Part shown: piece after piece, positions 53,581-63,991 of the stretch
Numbering within the stretch: the first letter of the stretch is position 1
Layout: every line of letters begins with the position of its first letter
DNA from: Turritopsis dohrnii
Lineage: Eukaryota > Cnidaria > Hydrozoa > Anthoathecata > Oceaniidae
Assembly: GCA_027922465.2 (NCBI GenBank)
Contig: BQMF02000042.1
Location: 1,240,001-1,304,000 of the forward strand
Reading direction: 5' to 3'
DNA length: 64,000 nucleotides
Translations under genes and position numbers: made by a program
Notes under the pieces: model-generated
What the model saw: only the letters and a program-made list of their open reading frames with translations
The model's database searches: none
Told to the model about the DNA's origin: nothing

Positions 53581-55633
53581 AATGTTTCCGATAATTCCAG
53601 AGGGTTACACAAGACCAGTAGGGAAGATCAGGTGTTTCCTCAAGAACTGGGAAGTCTTAACTCAGGATCCTCAGGTCCTGGAAGTAGTAAAGGGTTTCTC
53701 CATTCCCTTAATGGAGGAACCACTACAGTCCAGAATTCCACCTCCTTGTCCATTGAAAACGGACGAGATGAAACTTGTAGACAAAGAGGTGGAGGAGATG
53801 CTCCAAAAGGGTGCAATTCAAGAAGTCTCCCCGATACCAGACCAATTCGTAAGCTCGATATTTGTGGTAGAGAAAAAGGATTCAGGGTATCGTCCGGTCA
53901 TAAATTTAAAGAAATTGAACCAGTACATCCCTTACCAACACTTCAAGATGGAGTCTTTAGATCTGTTAAAGGATCTTCTCCAACCCAACGATTTGATGGT
54001 GAAAGTGGACCTCAAGGACGCGTATTACTCCGTTCCTCTGAGGAACCACTCACAGAAGTATGTCAGGTTTCATTGGCGAGGGAAGCTGTATCAATTTCTT
54101 TGCCTGTGCTTCGGACTAGCCCCTGCTCCCAGGGTTTTCTCCAAGCTTCTCAAGACTCCAATGACCTTACTCAGGAGACTGAACATTCGGTTAGTGATCT
54201 ATTTGGACGATATTTTGATAATGGGTCAATCAAAGGAGGAAATAGAGATTGCCAGGGACTCATTGATTTTCGTGCTACAGTGTCTAGGTTTCACTATAAA
54301 CATGAAAAAGTCTGTGCTGACACCAGCTTGCCTTATGGAATTTCTAGGGGTAGTGATAGACTCGAAAAAGATGATGCTCTTCTTGCCAGAGAAGAAGAAA
54401 TTAGGCATAATTGCCATGTGTCAATCTGTCATGGAGAAAAAAGAGGTTTCTCTGAGGACTCTTGCAAAGATTATAGGGAAACTGTCATCTTCAGCAGTAG
54501 CGGTTCTTCCTGCCCCACTTCATCTCAGGATCCTTCAGCAGACCCAGATAAGGGCTTGGCTTGCCAACAACGATTTCGAAACAAAGGTAGAGGTATCAGA
54601 GGAGATGAAGGAGGAGCTCTCGTGGTGGGTGGAAAACCTACATCTGAGCAACGGGAAGAGATTGGACTCTCCTTATCCGGATCTAGTGATAGCGTCCGAC
54701 GCCTCGAAGGAAGGTTGGGGTGCAGTCTGTCGTGGTCAGAGAACAGGGGGACCTTGGTCTCCACTGGAGAGGGACACTCATATCAACATACTAGAGCTCA
54801 AAGCGTCATTATTGGCTGTGAGGACCTTTCTAAGAATCTTTCCCTCTACAAGGTTTCTTCATCTCCAGATGGACAATCTCACAGCTCTGTCCTATGTTGC
54901 CAAGCAGGGGGGTACTCGGAATCAGGAACTTTGTCTGTTGACCAAGGAATTATGGAACCTTCTGTTGTCGAAAGGGATCACAGTTACAGTAGAGTATCTT
55001 CCGGGGGTTCTAAATGTTATAGCCGACTACGAGTCTCGCCATATCCAGGACTCAAGCGAGTGGATGCTTTGTCCAACAATGTTCAAACAGGTGTGTCAAG
55101 TTCTGGGGATGCCAGAAGTAGATCTATTTGCTTCCAGAGTCTCTCATCAGGTCCCAAAGTATTTCGCTTGGAAGCTGGATCCATTCAGCATAGGGAGGGA
55201 CGCCTTTCAGACAAGGTGGTCTCAGCTCCGAGGTTATGCCTTTCCCCCTTTCTCTCTGATAGGAAGGGTTTTGAGGAAAGTAGAGGTAGATCAAGCAACA
55301 CTCATTTTGGTAACTCCAGTGTGGCAGGGTCAACCATGGTTCCCCAAGCTTCTCCAACTATCAATAAGGAACCCAATACTTTTACCGTTTCAGAGGGATA
55401 TGTTGAAAAATCCAAGAAACGAGAGTCATCCATTGTTGTTAAACAACAGTCTAAGGTTAGCGGTCTGGTTGGTATCAGGGAAATCGGATTTGATTTTGAA
55501 CTATCAGAAGGGGCTTCCAACCTTATCAAATCTTCCCGGAGGAAGGGTACAAGGTCTCGTTACCAGTACGCCTGGACTAAGTGGTCTGGCTGGTGTTCGG
55601 GAAGACAAGTTGATCCTGTTCGATGCCCTGTAG
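53312..55633 (+). CDS. DIRS reverse transcriptase-RNase H
   Basis: Open frame of 773 codons, +1 relative to the gag/recombinase frame. The N-terminal part overlapping gag is probably not translated from the first codon. The recognised protein starts near 53520 with RCFLKNWEVLTQDPQVLEVV, a DIRS-type RT leader. RT motifs are SSIFVVEKKDSGYRPVINLK, MVKVDLKDAYYSVPL, FGLAPAPRVFSKLL and the catalytic IYLDDILI. The RNase H domain from about 54670 has VIASDASKEGWGAV, INILELKASL and LQMDNLTALSYVAKQGG. A C-terminal tail with YLPGVLNVIADYESR and WMLCPTMFKQV follows, and VDLFASRVSHQ, common in DIRS/Ngaro-type RT-RH proteins. All catalytic residues seen are intact. Confidence 0.88.
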   Translation: MDVVVVTHVDDPTMRWVTITTVTVVVAIFRVEDGPFGGALASGVRGAEGSHSTSNPKMGGIQATEEVRDVSIQNFIPLHKLGKVHPALRGMFPIIPEGYTRPVGKIRCFLKNWEVLTQDPQVLEVVKGFSIPLMEEPLQSRIPPPCPLKTDEMKLVDKEVEEMLQKGAIQEVSPIPDQFVSSIFVVEKKDSGYRPVINLKKLNQYIPYQHFKMESLDLLKDLLQPNDLMVKVDLKDAYYSVPLRNHSQKYVRFHWRGKLYQFLCLCFGLAPAPRVFSKLLKTPMTLLRRLNIRLVIYLDDILIMGQSKEEIEIARDSLIFVLQCLGFTINMKKSVLTPACLMEFLGVVIDSKKMMLFLPEKKKLGIIAMCQSVMEKKEVSLRTLAKIIGKLSSSAVAVLPAPLHLRILQQTQIRAWLANNDFETKVEVSEEMKEELSWWVENLHLSNGKRLDSPYPDLVIASDASKEGWGAVCRGQRTGGPWSPLERDTHINILELKASLLAVRTFLRIFPSTRFLHLQMDNLTALSYVAKQGGTRNQELCLLTKELWNLLLSKGITVTVEYLPGVLNVIADYESRHIQDSSEWMLCPTMFKQVCQVLGMPEVDLFASRVSHQVPKYFAWKLDPFSIGRDAFQTRWSQLRGYAFPPFSLIGRVLRKVEVDQATLILVTPVWQGQPWFPKLLQLSIRNPILLPFQRDMLKNPRNESHPLLLNNSLRLAVWLVSGKSDLILNYQKGLPTLSNLPGGRVQGLVTSTPGLSGLAGVREDKLILFDAL

Positions 55634-56454
55634 CCGAAATTTTAAACTTCTTGGCAGATCTTTTTGACCAGGGGTTACAGTATAATACAATTGCAGGTTA
55701 CAGATCTGCGATTTCTGCCTACCATGATCCTGTTGATGGGACTAAGGTTGGTAGTCATCCTAAGGTTACTACTTTAATGACCGGTGTGTTCAACGAAAGA
55801 TGCCCAAAACCTAGATTTTGCTTTGTTTGGGATGTTGAGACTGTTCTTAGATACTTGAAGTCATTGGGTAATGATTTGTCAGATAAGATGCTTACTCTGA
55901 AAGTCACTATGCTCTTAGCCTTAACTTCGGTGTGCAGGGCACATGAAATCAAGTTTCTGGACAAGGATTATATGGTTACCACAAATGAAAAAGTTGTGTT
56001 TCATTTTGGGGAGGTTACAAAAACTGCCAGACCTGGAAAAATGAAACCACCTGTTGAGTTTGTCGGGTTTCCTCAGGATCCTATTTTATGTGTCCTTACC
56101 AATCTAAACCTATACCTAAAAAGATGCAAAAGCTGGGGAAGGGATAAAGGCCAATTATTGGTTAGTCATATTTCTCCCCATAAACCCGTGTCGACTGCTA
56201 CGGTCTCAAGATGGCTTTTGGAAGTTCTTAGATTTTCGGGTATTGATGTTGAGAAGTTCAAGGGGCACTCTACACGGTCAGCTTCTTCCTCAAAGGCTAA
56301 AAGTTTGGGCATTTCTACCAAGGAAATTCTAGAACGAGGTCATTGGACTCAAGAGTCAACATTTCAAAAGTTTTATTTCAAGCCAGTAGAGGGGGAGAGC
56401 TCAGACAATGGTTTTCAACGAAAAATTCTTAGCATCTGTCATAAGGGGCTTTGA
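55470..56454 (+). CDS. DIRS tyrosine recombinase
   Basis: C-terminal part of the long open frame that begins with gag. A core-binding domain (SRYQYAWTKWSGWCSGR, then PVAEILNFLADLFDQGLQYN and YRSAISAYHDP) is followed by the catalytic domain. That has Arg in SVCRAHEIKF, His-x-x-Arg in FKGHSTRSASS, and a HWTQESTFQKFYFKPV segment with the probable nucleophile Tyr. In DIRS elements this enzyme inserts a circular DNA intermediate and replaces an integrase. All expected catalytic residues are present. The protein probably starts within the RT overlap by its own initiation or by readthrough; no unique start can be chosen. Confidence 0.88.
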
Positions 56455-56551
56455 AGAGAGGTCGATGTGGGTTTGAGTTATGACCTTTATTTCTTGCCAG
56501 TCATAGCGGATATTCCAGTATTTATCTGGCGGAGATTTTATCGTCATAAAA

Positions 56552-57077
56552 TTGAGGATTGTGCAAGGGCGCGAAGCGCCCGTAGTGCAATCCAGATTTT
56601 ATAAGATAAAATCGAAGCCTAAAGATAAATACTGCCCACCCGATCCCTACCCGATTACAGCGCCATGTATCTCACTTTGCTTCTTTTTTCAGGTTATGGG
56701 AGTCGTGGTGGTTACGGTCATAATTGATTTGTATTTATTTTGACCTAGATTTTTTGAATAAAAATATACGATATCAGTTCAACCGAACTTATTCATGTTG
56801 TCTTTTACCTTTTGTATTTCCTTAATGCTTGCTCGAAAGCTTTACCTTTATTACCTTTTCTTAGTTTTCGTGATAGGATCGAAGTCTTTATGCCTTTCTT
56901 TCAAAATTTACATTAAAAATTTCGACAAAATTATTTCAAAGGATGTTTGGTTTGAGTTATTTCATTTATTTCTTGCGAGTCATAGCGGATATTCCAGTAT
57001 TTATCTTTAGGCTTCGATTTTATCTTATAAAATCTGGATTGCACTACGGGCGCTTCGCGCCCTTGCACAATCCTCAA
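56552..57077. mobile_element. Cassette bounded by perfect 83 bp inverted repeats, DIRS-related
   Basis: Arms 56552-56634 and 56995-57077 are exact reverse complements (83 of 83 by eye), starting TTGAGGATTGTGCAAGGGCG with an inner GGGCGCGAAGCGCCC palindrome. The right arm and the ~55 bp before it resemble the DIRS terminal repeat (GTTTGAGTTAT, CATAGCGGATATTCCAGTAT, then diverged), so this appears to be a divergent, non-autonomous DIRS-type unit. The complete DIRS element ends where its left arm begins. The interior holds an exon-like segment at 56698-56733. Confidence 0.7.
56698..56733 (+). pseudogene. Possible captured terminal exon of a glycine-rich (RGG-type) protein
   Basis: A polypyrimidine tract and AG (TTGCTTCTTTTTTCAG) precede a short frame reading GYGSRGGYGHN and a stop. 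About 20 bp further is an AATAAA hexamer, near 56756. The layout (acceptor, last few codons, 3' UTR, polyadenylation signal) is that of the last exon of an RNA-binding protein gene. No upstream exon lies nearby on this strand, and it sits inside an inverted-repeat cassette, so capture by a mobile element is the simplest reading. It is short, and chance cannot be excluded. Confidence 0.35.
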
Positions 57078-59428
57078 ATGTGAAAGGGAGACAGAAAAGA
57101 GAAGGAAAAACAAAACACTTCATGATCAATATTTCTCGTTCTTATATGCATAAGTTCTTAAAAAAATAGGCTCTTCAGAAGCAGAAAGAAGCACTAGGAA
57201 GTCAAACCAACAATAAATACATAACAGGGATCTTCCAAACTTTGCCAAATATGTTCAAGTAAATTAACCTAGACATAATGATCAACATTCAGTTTTATGT
57301 TACAACTTTAAACATTTCTTGAATCAGTCACATGTTCCTTTCAAATGATTGATCACTGAAGAAATCTTAACATGGCGGGAAATGCCCAATAACTTCACAT
57401 CGACATTGGTTACTCCCATCTTGGTCCAGCAGTTCCATTCTTTCAAGTATACTACATATTCCACGACTATAACTTTTCGTGTCAATTCATATTTTGATAT
57501 TGATCACTCTTGATAATGCCTTATACACCTGAAATAGTAAAACAAAACAGAGAAATTAATAACTGCATTGACTTCCCCCAATAAGACACATCTCATGGTG
57601 ATCATCAATATTATCCCTCAGACTTTAAGGCATTATTGAGATTGACAGCTTCAGAAACATTTATGTCTGAAGCTTGTAAGAGTCTTGTGACAGGCAAAAA
57701 CTTGTTTAAAATGTGCTGTGTAACAAGATCACAAATGAAATTGAATGAAGTGATGAGAGCCAAAAAAGCAGTAACCTTAATGAAGAGTCCCTGTTAAATT
57801 GTTTATTTTCATTTGCACCCATGTCTTCAAGGCAGGATAAAATAATACAAAATCATTTAAGCCAAATAATATTAGAAGCAACAGTCCCACGTTTATGTAC
57901 ATTTGCATGCGCACAAAACAGCAGAGGAACATAGTGATTATGCCTAAATGTTCGGTTTGCAGAAGTACCCTCATGGCAAAATAAAATATGTATATATGTA
58001 TACGTCTGAAACTGGAGAACGACACGTAATTTCATTATGAAAAACCAGTTTTAGTTTCAGGTCCAGTGCAGGGGTAGTAACGTTTCGATTTATATACAAC
58101 ACATTGCTTAAGCCCAAAATACAAAGAAAGCCACTCCAAATGATATCACAGCAAATATGTATGGCCTCTTCTTTAACAAGGTCAGCTCCTGCGAGTGAGA
58201 CCAGTGTCAAGAGAAGAGTGTGACACATTCCCAATACACGTAAAAATAGGTTAAGAAGACAGCAGTTTTAAAAAAAAGAGGGTGTTCAGCATAGAATGGG
58301 GCATGTATCACTAATTCAACGGTTGTTAAAATTCTTAATTAAGTAACTAAAGAATTATCACTTACCAATCTAATGGATACAGAACTATAAACAATATATT
58401 AGAACTGACAAGAAATTATGGAATCATTTCCCTTATGATATGATGATGATGATCAACTGTTGTTGAGTATTCGTCAATCAAAGATTTCCATATTTCCGAT
58501 TTATATAATCGAGTAGTGGCATTATGTGGACTTTTCATTACAAACTGTAGTCACTTCATGGAAAAGAGAATTTGGGACCCCCTGACCGTGAAAAGTTTAT
58601 AAAAACTTAACACAACAACTTGAACTTTTGAGAACTCGAATTGTTTCAGCCTTTTGGAGGACGCGGGAACATTCTGTAAATTTGATCAATTCCAATTAAT
58701 TAGGCATCATGATTTGAAACGAAGCGATGTTTATTTTAATAATTGAAAATGAGGCATTTAATCTAAAGGGCTTTTATTGTAAAAAAAAGTCAAACAAACA
58801 AGATGTTCTTATTGTGCAATAAAGTCGGAAACGAGAGGCTATGTTTGTGAACAGATCAAAATATTACGAGGAGGAAAAAGCAATTTAAACCACTTTGGTT
58901 GATTAGGAGGAAACCTCATGGGAACAACAGCCTCGCATTAGGTCTATTGACTTTTCGAAATACGGACGGCACCACGAAAAGACAAGAAAGTCTGGGTTCG
59001 AACTTCTGGGAGCAAAGATGATGCAAAGTCTTACGTATAGCGTTTCTTCTTTAGCAACAACACATGTAAATACAAACAAATTACAATATAACTCATCCAA
59101 TCACATCTATAATTCATGTTTTTACATATAAAAATTTTTCTAAAAATTACATTCAAAAACAGCGAAATTTAAGTGTGTGCCATCTACATTAATCATTCAG
59201 AATATTTACCAAATGAAAGTGTTGATAAAATATTTTTCATCTACGAATGACAGGTCACAATCAAAACTTTTAAAAACATGAACGTAATAATAATCTCTAC
59301 GGTGAGCAAAGGTGAACAAAAGCAGAAAAGTACCTGCATTGTGGCCAACAATGCACCAATTTATTGTTTTTTGAACAATATTTTTGATGAATTAAAAAAA
59401 AAGAGCCATTAAAAAGGATCTGGAAAAT
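57078..59428. other. Intergenic stretch, no supported gene
   Basis: Several hydrophobic minus-strand frames at 57777-58234 (for example one with LGIITMFLCCF and VGLLLLILFG) suggest a membrane protein but overlap in different frames. They lack convincing splice sites, so I do not call a gene. A fragment near 58970-59010 (AAGTCTGGGTTCGAAC) resembles one arm of the 65 bp MITE at 39855. Confidence 0.4.
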
Positions 59429-62400
59429 CTACAAACGCGGAACGAAAAGATCATCATCTTCAATCAAAACGTGTTGGACACCACTTGTTGAAGCAGCAGC
59501 AGCAGCATGTCTAACCACTTCGTCCTCCATAGCCTCGTTCAGAAGTTCTTCAACAGAGCAGCTGTTACTAGCCTCGTTCACATGTTCATTTACTCTTATT
59601 GTCGAATCTTCGACAGCTTCGTCTGCTGAATCAGCCGCAACCTCGTTATCGAACCATTCTTCGAAATGAGATTCCGTACTAGAAGTCATTTCGTTGCCTG
59701 CTTGAAGGTCACTATCAAGTGATGGGCGGCGAAAAACAAAGGAGGCGTTATCTGAACTGGAAGCCGAACCAACCAGTGGTGAATCGATTTCCGAATATTG
59801 TTCATTATCACAGTCAGCATTATAAGGCGATTCGATTATTTTGTCGTGTGTTGGTTTTAAAGATGCTTGGTCAAACGTGGAAATGGAAACCTACAAGAAA
59901 TGTACGGTAATATTACTAAGGAGAAAAGCTGAGGTCAAAAGACAACTTTTACGGTAAGGTGATGAGGTCAAATGACAACTTTTGCTTATCTTTCAACAGG
60001 ATGAACCAATGAATTTTTAACGCAAGATTGAAAAATTACGCATAAGATGCTCATATGCTCATTACGTGTGTCTTATGATGTTCCAGATACCAAAAACTTT
60101 TGTCGATGGTTGACACTCGACGTAAGCTTTTCCGCCTAAAAAAAATATAATAAATACAGGAGCATTTATATGATTGAACGGCCAATAGATTACTGTAAAC
60201 CAACCTGTCGAATTTTTTCACTTCTTCCCCTAACTGCTTCAGACGAGCTAAACTCTCTTCTTCGAGGGAATGGAATAGATCGGTTACCGTACTTCTGCGA
60301 CTTTTTAATTCGTCCATATGAGACTTTTTAGTACTAACTTTCTTGGAGTTACAGGCGGTGGAATTCACGCCCGGCAGTTTATTGATAGGACCTTTCTGAA
60401 CGTCATGAACAGGCGGCGTCGCCACTTTGAACAGGCCGTCTTCAGGATGCATATCATCAGAGAAGGAGAGCTTTGCAGCTAAAACGTGACATAATCAATC
60501 CAAATGCATAGTCAACTTCACTTATAAAGCTCTAGACACTAACATGATGAAAAAGATGCATACTAATGACAGGAGACTCGAAGAACATGCTCACCAGGTT
60601 TGGTATTGGTTATATTTGGGGTTTTTTCTGTTTTTTGAGTGAGGGCTTCTTGAAAGAGGTTCCTGACATCTTCTCCCTAAAAATGTCAACAACAATGTCA
60701 ACAATATCATTGGAAAAAAACAATATTGCACAAATATTGGCCACCCTCGCATAGGAAAGCCAGGATTGATTCAATGCAGTTACAGTGTACATGGTTTGAC
60801 CACTGCAACGTGTGTTCGATGATCTATTCCGACGCGATTGAAAATAAGATAAAAGAAAATTATGATCGACTGATTGTATACAAAGAACAAAGCGTCTGGC
60901 TCACCTAAACCAGCAGAAAGTTGCTGAGCGGAAAAACCAATTATAAAAGGTACCGTAAGGGAAGAAATTTTGGCGGTGTTTTAATTTGGCGGTTGAAGAT
61001 TTTAATTAAATTTGGCGGGAATTTAATTTGGCGGTTGAAGATTTTAATTAAATTTGGCGGGAATTAAATTTGGCGGTGATGATTTTTTTTTTTAATTTGG
61101 CGGGAATTTAATTTGGCGGTTCGTGCTTTTTTTTACAATTATTCGGCAACTTAATTTGGCGGTTTTGAGCAAAAACCGCCAAAACGCCAAATTTTCTTCC
61201 CGCCAAAATTTCTTCCCTTAAGGTATTTCCTTTCCTAATCACATTAAAATGTTATACAATTATTACCGTGGCATATTGAAACACCGTTAACTGCATCTTA
61301 TTTTTTGCATCAAGTGGTGCGTTGTAATGCATCAGTAGACGCGAAATATCAACAAAATTCCATCTGAAATAAAAGCCATCATTTAATGGAATATCAGATC
61401 TCGTGACTAGATCTCCATTTCAAAAAGCCCCTCAGAAAAATTATTAACATGTACTGATACTACAAAGAATACCTTGCTGCGTCGTGCAAAGGGGTGTTAC
61501 CACGTAAATTTTTCGTGTGCACACTAGCACCGTTCTAAATCGAAAAGAGATAGAGATATAAACATGTCGTCGATTTCAGTTACAGAGTTAAGACAATATG
61601 GAACAAGTCAAAACAACATGGAACAACCACAGCAGAAAAAGAGATAGAGATAGGGTCACGGTAGTTCTTTCCATCCAGAAAGCAAACAAACTTACTTGCA
61701 GTAGCAGTATCGCCGGACCTATGTGTCCGTTGGAACAACTATAATGTAACGGTGTGTTGCCTTGGGCGTCTTTTATATTTGGCGTTGCACCGTTTTTCAC
61801 AAGAATAGAAACGACCTAGACAAGAGGGAACACAGGGGTAATAATGAAGTGACAATGTGATGATGTCATGAAGGATATGTGAGATGAGAACGTACCTGTA
61901 CACTGTTATATTGACAAGCTAGATGAAGCGGAGTTCGTTTGTTCGTTTTAGTTTTAGCGTTCGGATTAGCGCCCGCCTGTTTCATTAGCAGCTTTACAAT
62001 GTTTTCAAATCCATGCAATGCAGCAATATGCAGCGCCGTGACGCCATCGTCGTTTGCCATGTTAGCGGCTAATGTAACAGGTCCAGGAACAGCATTCTAG
62101 GTCAATCAAAAGGATACCAATGATACGTTTAAACACTTAAAATTACTCTAGCTACCCAATGGATTGTGCTAGGCAACCAGTATAATATATTTCAAAAAAT
62201 ACCTTTTGAAGTTGAAGACATTTTTCGCATTGACACAGAGGATGGCATAACATCAGATCAAGTTCGTCGCTGAAGTCATCCTCGAAAATCTGGTCAGGTT
62301 CTTCTGGAATACCTAACTTTTGACGAACCTGAAATGTAATACCACGATGAACAGACATTGAAACATCCACCCAACAAGTGAAAAGGGAATGGTTGAAAAG

Positions 62401-63991
62401 TGACGTATTAGGATTCTGAATTCTCGGATTAAATTCATTGTAGTACTTTTCAGCGCGTAAAAGTGAGGACCTTCGTTAACTGGGGACCCTAACCCTAATC
62501 CTAACGATAAACAGACATTGAAACATCCACCCAACAAGTGAAAAGGGAATGGTTGAAAAGTGACGTATTAGGATTCTGAATTCTCGGATTAAATTCATTG
62601 TAGTACTTTTCAGCGCGTAAAAGTGAGGACCTTCGTTAACTGGGGACCCTAACCCTAATCCTAACGATAAACAGACATTGAAACATCCACCCAACAAGTG
62701 AAAAGGAAATGGTTGAAAAGTGACGTATTAGGATTCTGAATTCTCGGATTAAATTCATTGTAGTACTTTTCAGCGTGTAAAAGTGAGGACCATCGTTAAC
62801 TGGGGACCCTAACCCTAATCCTAACGATAAACAGACATTGAAACATCCACCCAACAAGTGAAAAGGAAATGGTTGAAAAGGGACGTATTAGGATTCTGAA
62901 TTCTCGGATTAAATTCATTGTAGTACTTTTCAGCGTGTAAAAGTGAGGACCATCATTAACTGGGGACCCTAACCCTAATCCTAACGATAAACAGAAATTG
63001 AAACATCCACCCAACAGGTGAAAAGAGAATGGTTGAAAAGTGACGTATTAGGATTCTGAATTCTCGGATTAAATTCATTGTAGTACTTTTCAGCGCGTAA
63101 AAGTGAGGACCTCCATTACCTGGGGACAAAAGGGGATTCCAGAGGTAGAGCGCTACATTCCTGTTTGGATAGTCGTGTATCCAATCGCTGGTCGCGTCAT
63201 GTCCAGCAGTTCTGACAGTTTGAATCAATCCAATCAGCTTAGTACTTAGCTTGAGAGTCGGATGAATTTCGAAGGGGTATGTATAAATGGGTAGCCCAAA
63301 TGGAGGTTTTGAAATGCTCTAGGACCTCATTCGCAGAATCCTCATTGATAACAGTATATTAAGGAAGTGTTAAGATGCTGGTTGAACAAAAATAGTCGTA
63401 AACAATTACAAATACTTATGAGGATGTAATAACTGCAAAGTATCTTAAAGATACATTTATGGAATTCATACCTCTTTTATGTCGCCACTGGCCACAACCT
63501 TCAACAGATTGGCTAACTAAATGAAACAAAGAAAGCAATAATTGAAATTTCCTGAATTCATTTTCATATTTCATTCCATGGTGATAACACGTAGATTATC
63601 TGGTGAGAATTGAGGATTAGTTGTGATACAAAGATCTACTTCCAAATTTTGGATAAGCGACTTTTCTGAACGTTCTGTAAACCAAAGCATCATAATTTGT
63701 GACTTTTCAATACAGAAACGCAACCGTTGGGTAAAACTGAGCAAAAATTATGATAAAACCATGCATTTGTACAGTGAATTTCTGACAAAAAACCCCCCAA
63801 AAACAAACGTCTTGTAAGAGGAAATCTTTCACAATGTTTACCTCCCTTTTCTTTCTTGTAGTGGTTGGAGAATCATCCAACTTTAATGTTTGTGCAGATA
63901 AGACACTTGGTAGTTCCTTAGTTTGAGGAAGATAAACATAGCCGTCCTCTTTAGATTCATCATTTGTGCTTTGAAGTAAGATTTCTTGTAT
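59429..63991 (-). CDS. ANKRD27: ANKRD27/VARP homologue, C-terminal 562 residues (11 exons; 5' part beyond the window)
   Basis: VARP is an endosomal ankyrin-repeat Rab21 exchange factor and Rab32/38 effector that binds VPS29 of retromer. Minus-strand exons: 63991-63842, 63516-63472, 62328-62203, 62096-61896, 61815-61696, 61534-61473, 61363-61267, 60676-60595, 60478-60205, 60135-60066, 59890-59429. All have GT..AG borders and consistent phases, 1689 bp in total including the stop. Order: linker ([15 protein letters not shown]), first repeat start ([20 protein letters not shown]), then [11 protein letters not shown] (residues 93-102 of this part). The last matches the VARP cysteine motif that binds zinc and VPS29. 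Ankyrin repeats follow ([63 protein letters not shown]). After a basic linker comes an acidic, Ser-rich C-terminus ending DDDLFVPRL. The VPS9 domain should lie to the right of position 64000. Confidence 0.88.
60953..61223. mobile_element. Hairpin MITE with AATTTGGCGGG repeats, in an ANKRD27 intron
   Basis: CCGTAAGGGAAGAAATTTTG at the left pairs with CAAAATTTCTTCCCTTAAGG at the right, with TA outside both. Inside are repeats of TTTAATTTGGCGG and GAAGATTTTAATTAAATTTG. The right terminus is shared with the cluster at 17045-17214. Confidence 0.7.
62351..63126. repeat. 160 bp tandem repeat, about five copies, in an ANKRD27 intron
   Basis: Copies start near 62351, 62511, 62671, 62831 and 62991 (AACAGACATTGAAACATCCA), and the last one is incomplete. 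Units differ by only a few substitutions. Four junctions contain GACCCTAACCCTAATCCTAA, two to three telomere-like CCCTAA units. It lies between the exons ending at 62328 and starting at 63472. Confidence 0.92.

Larger units (their letters stand above)
48865..56552 (+). mobile_element. DIRS retrotransposon (tyrosine-recombinase type), split by a DNA transposon
   Basis: Bounded by 96 bp inverted terminal repeats (48865-48960 and 56457-56552), which begin ATTTTATGACGATAAAATCT. There is no target duplication, as expected for a retroelement that integrates by a tyrosine recombinase. Total span 7688 bp, of which 3195 bp plus a duplicated TTAA is a later insertion (49300-52494), so the element itself is about 4.5 kb. 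In order it holds a gag-like frame (ATG at 49236, resumed at 52499), RT-RNase H (53312-55633) and the tyrosine recombinase (about 55470-56454). The RT-RNase H and recombinase domains look intact, so this copy is young. Only the insertion clearly disables it. Confidence 0.9.

Noticed and set aside
54525..54764. Minus-strand frames inside the DIRS RT region
   Set aside because: They are shadows of the RT and recombinase frames with no family similarity.
57777..58234. Three overlapping hydrophobic minus-strand frames, considered as a membrane protein gene
   Set aside because: They overlap in different frames, no splice pattern links them, and AT-rich sequence often yields hydrophobic frames by chance.
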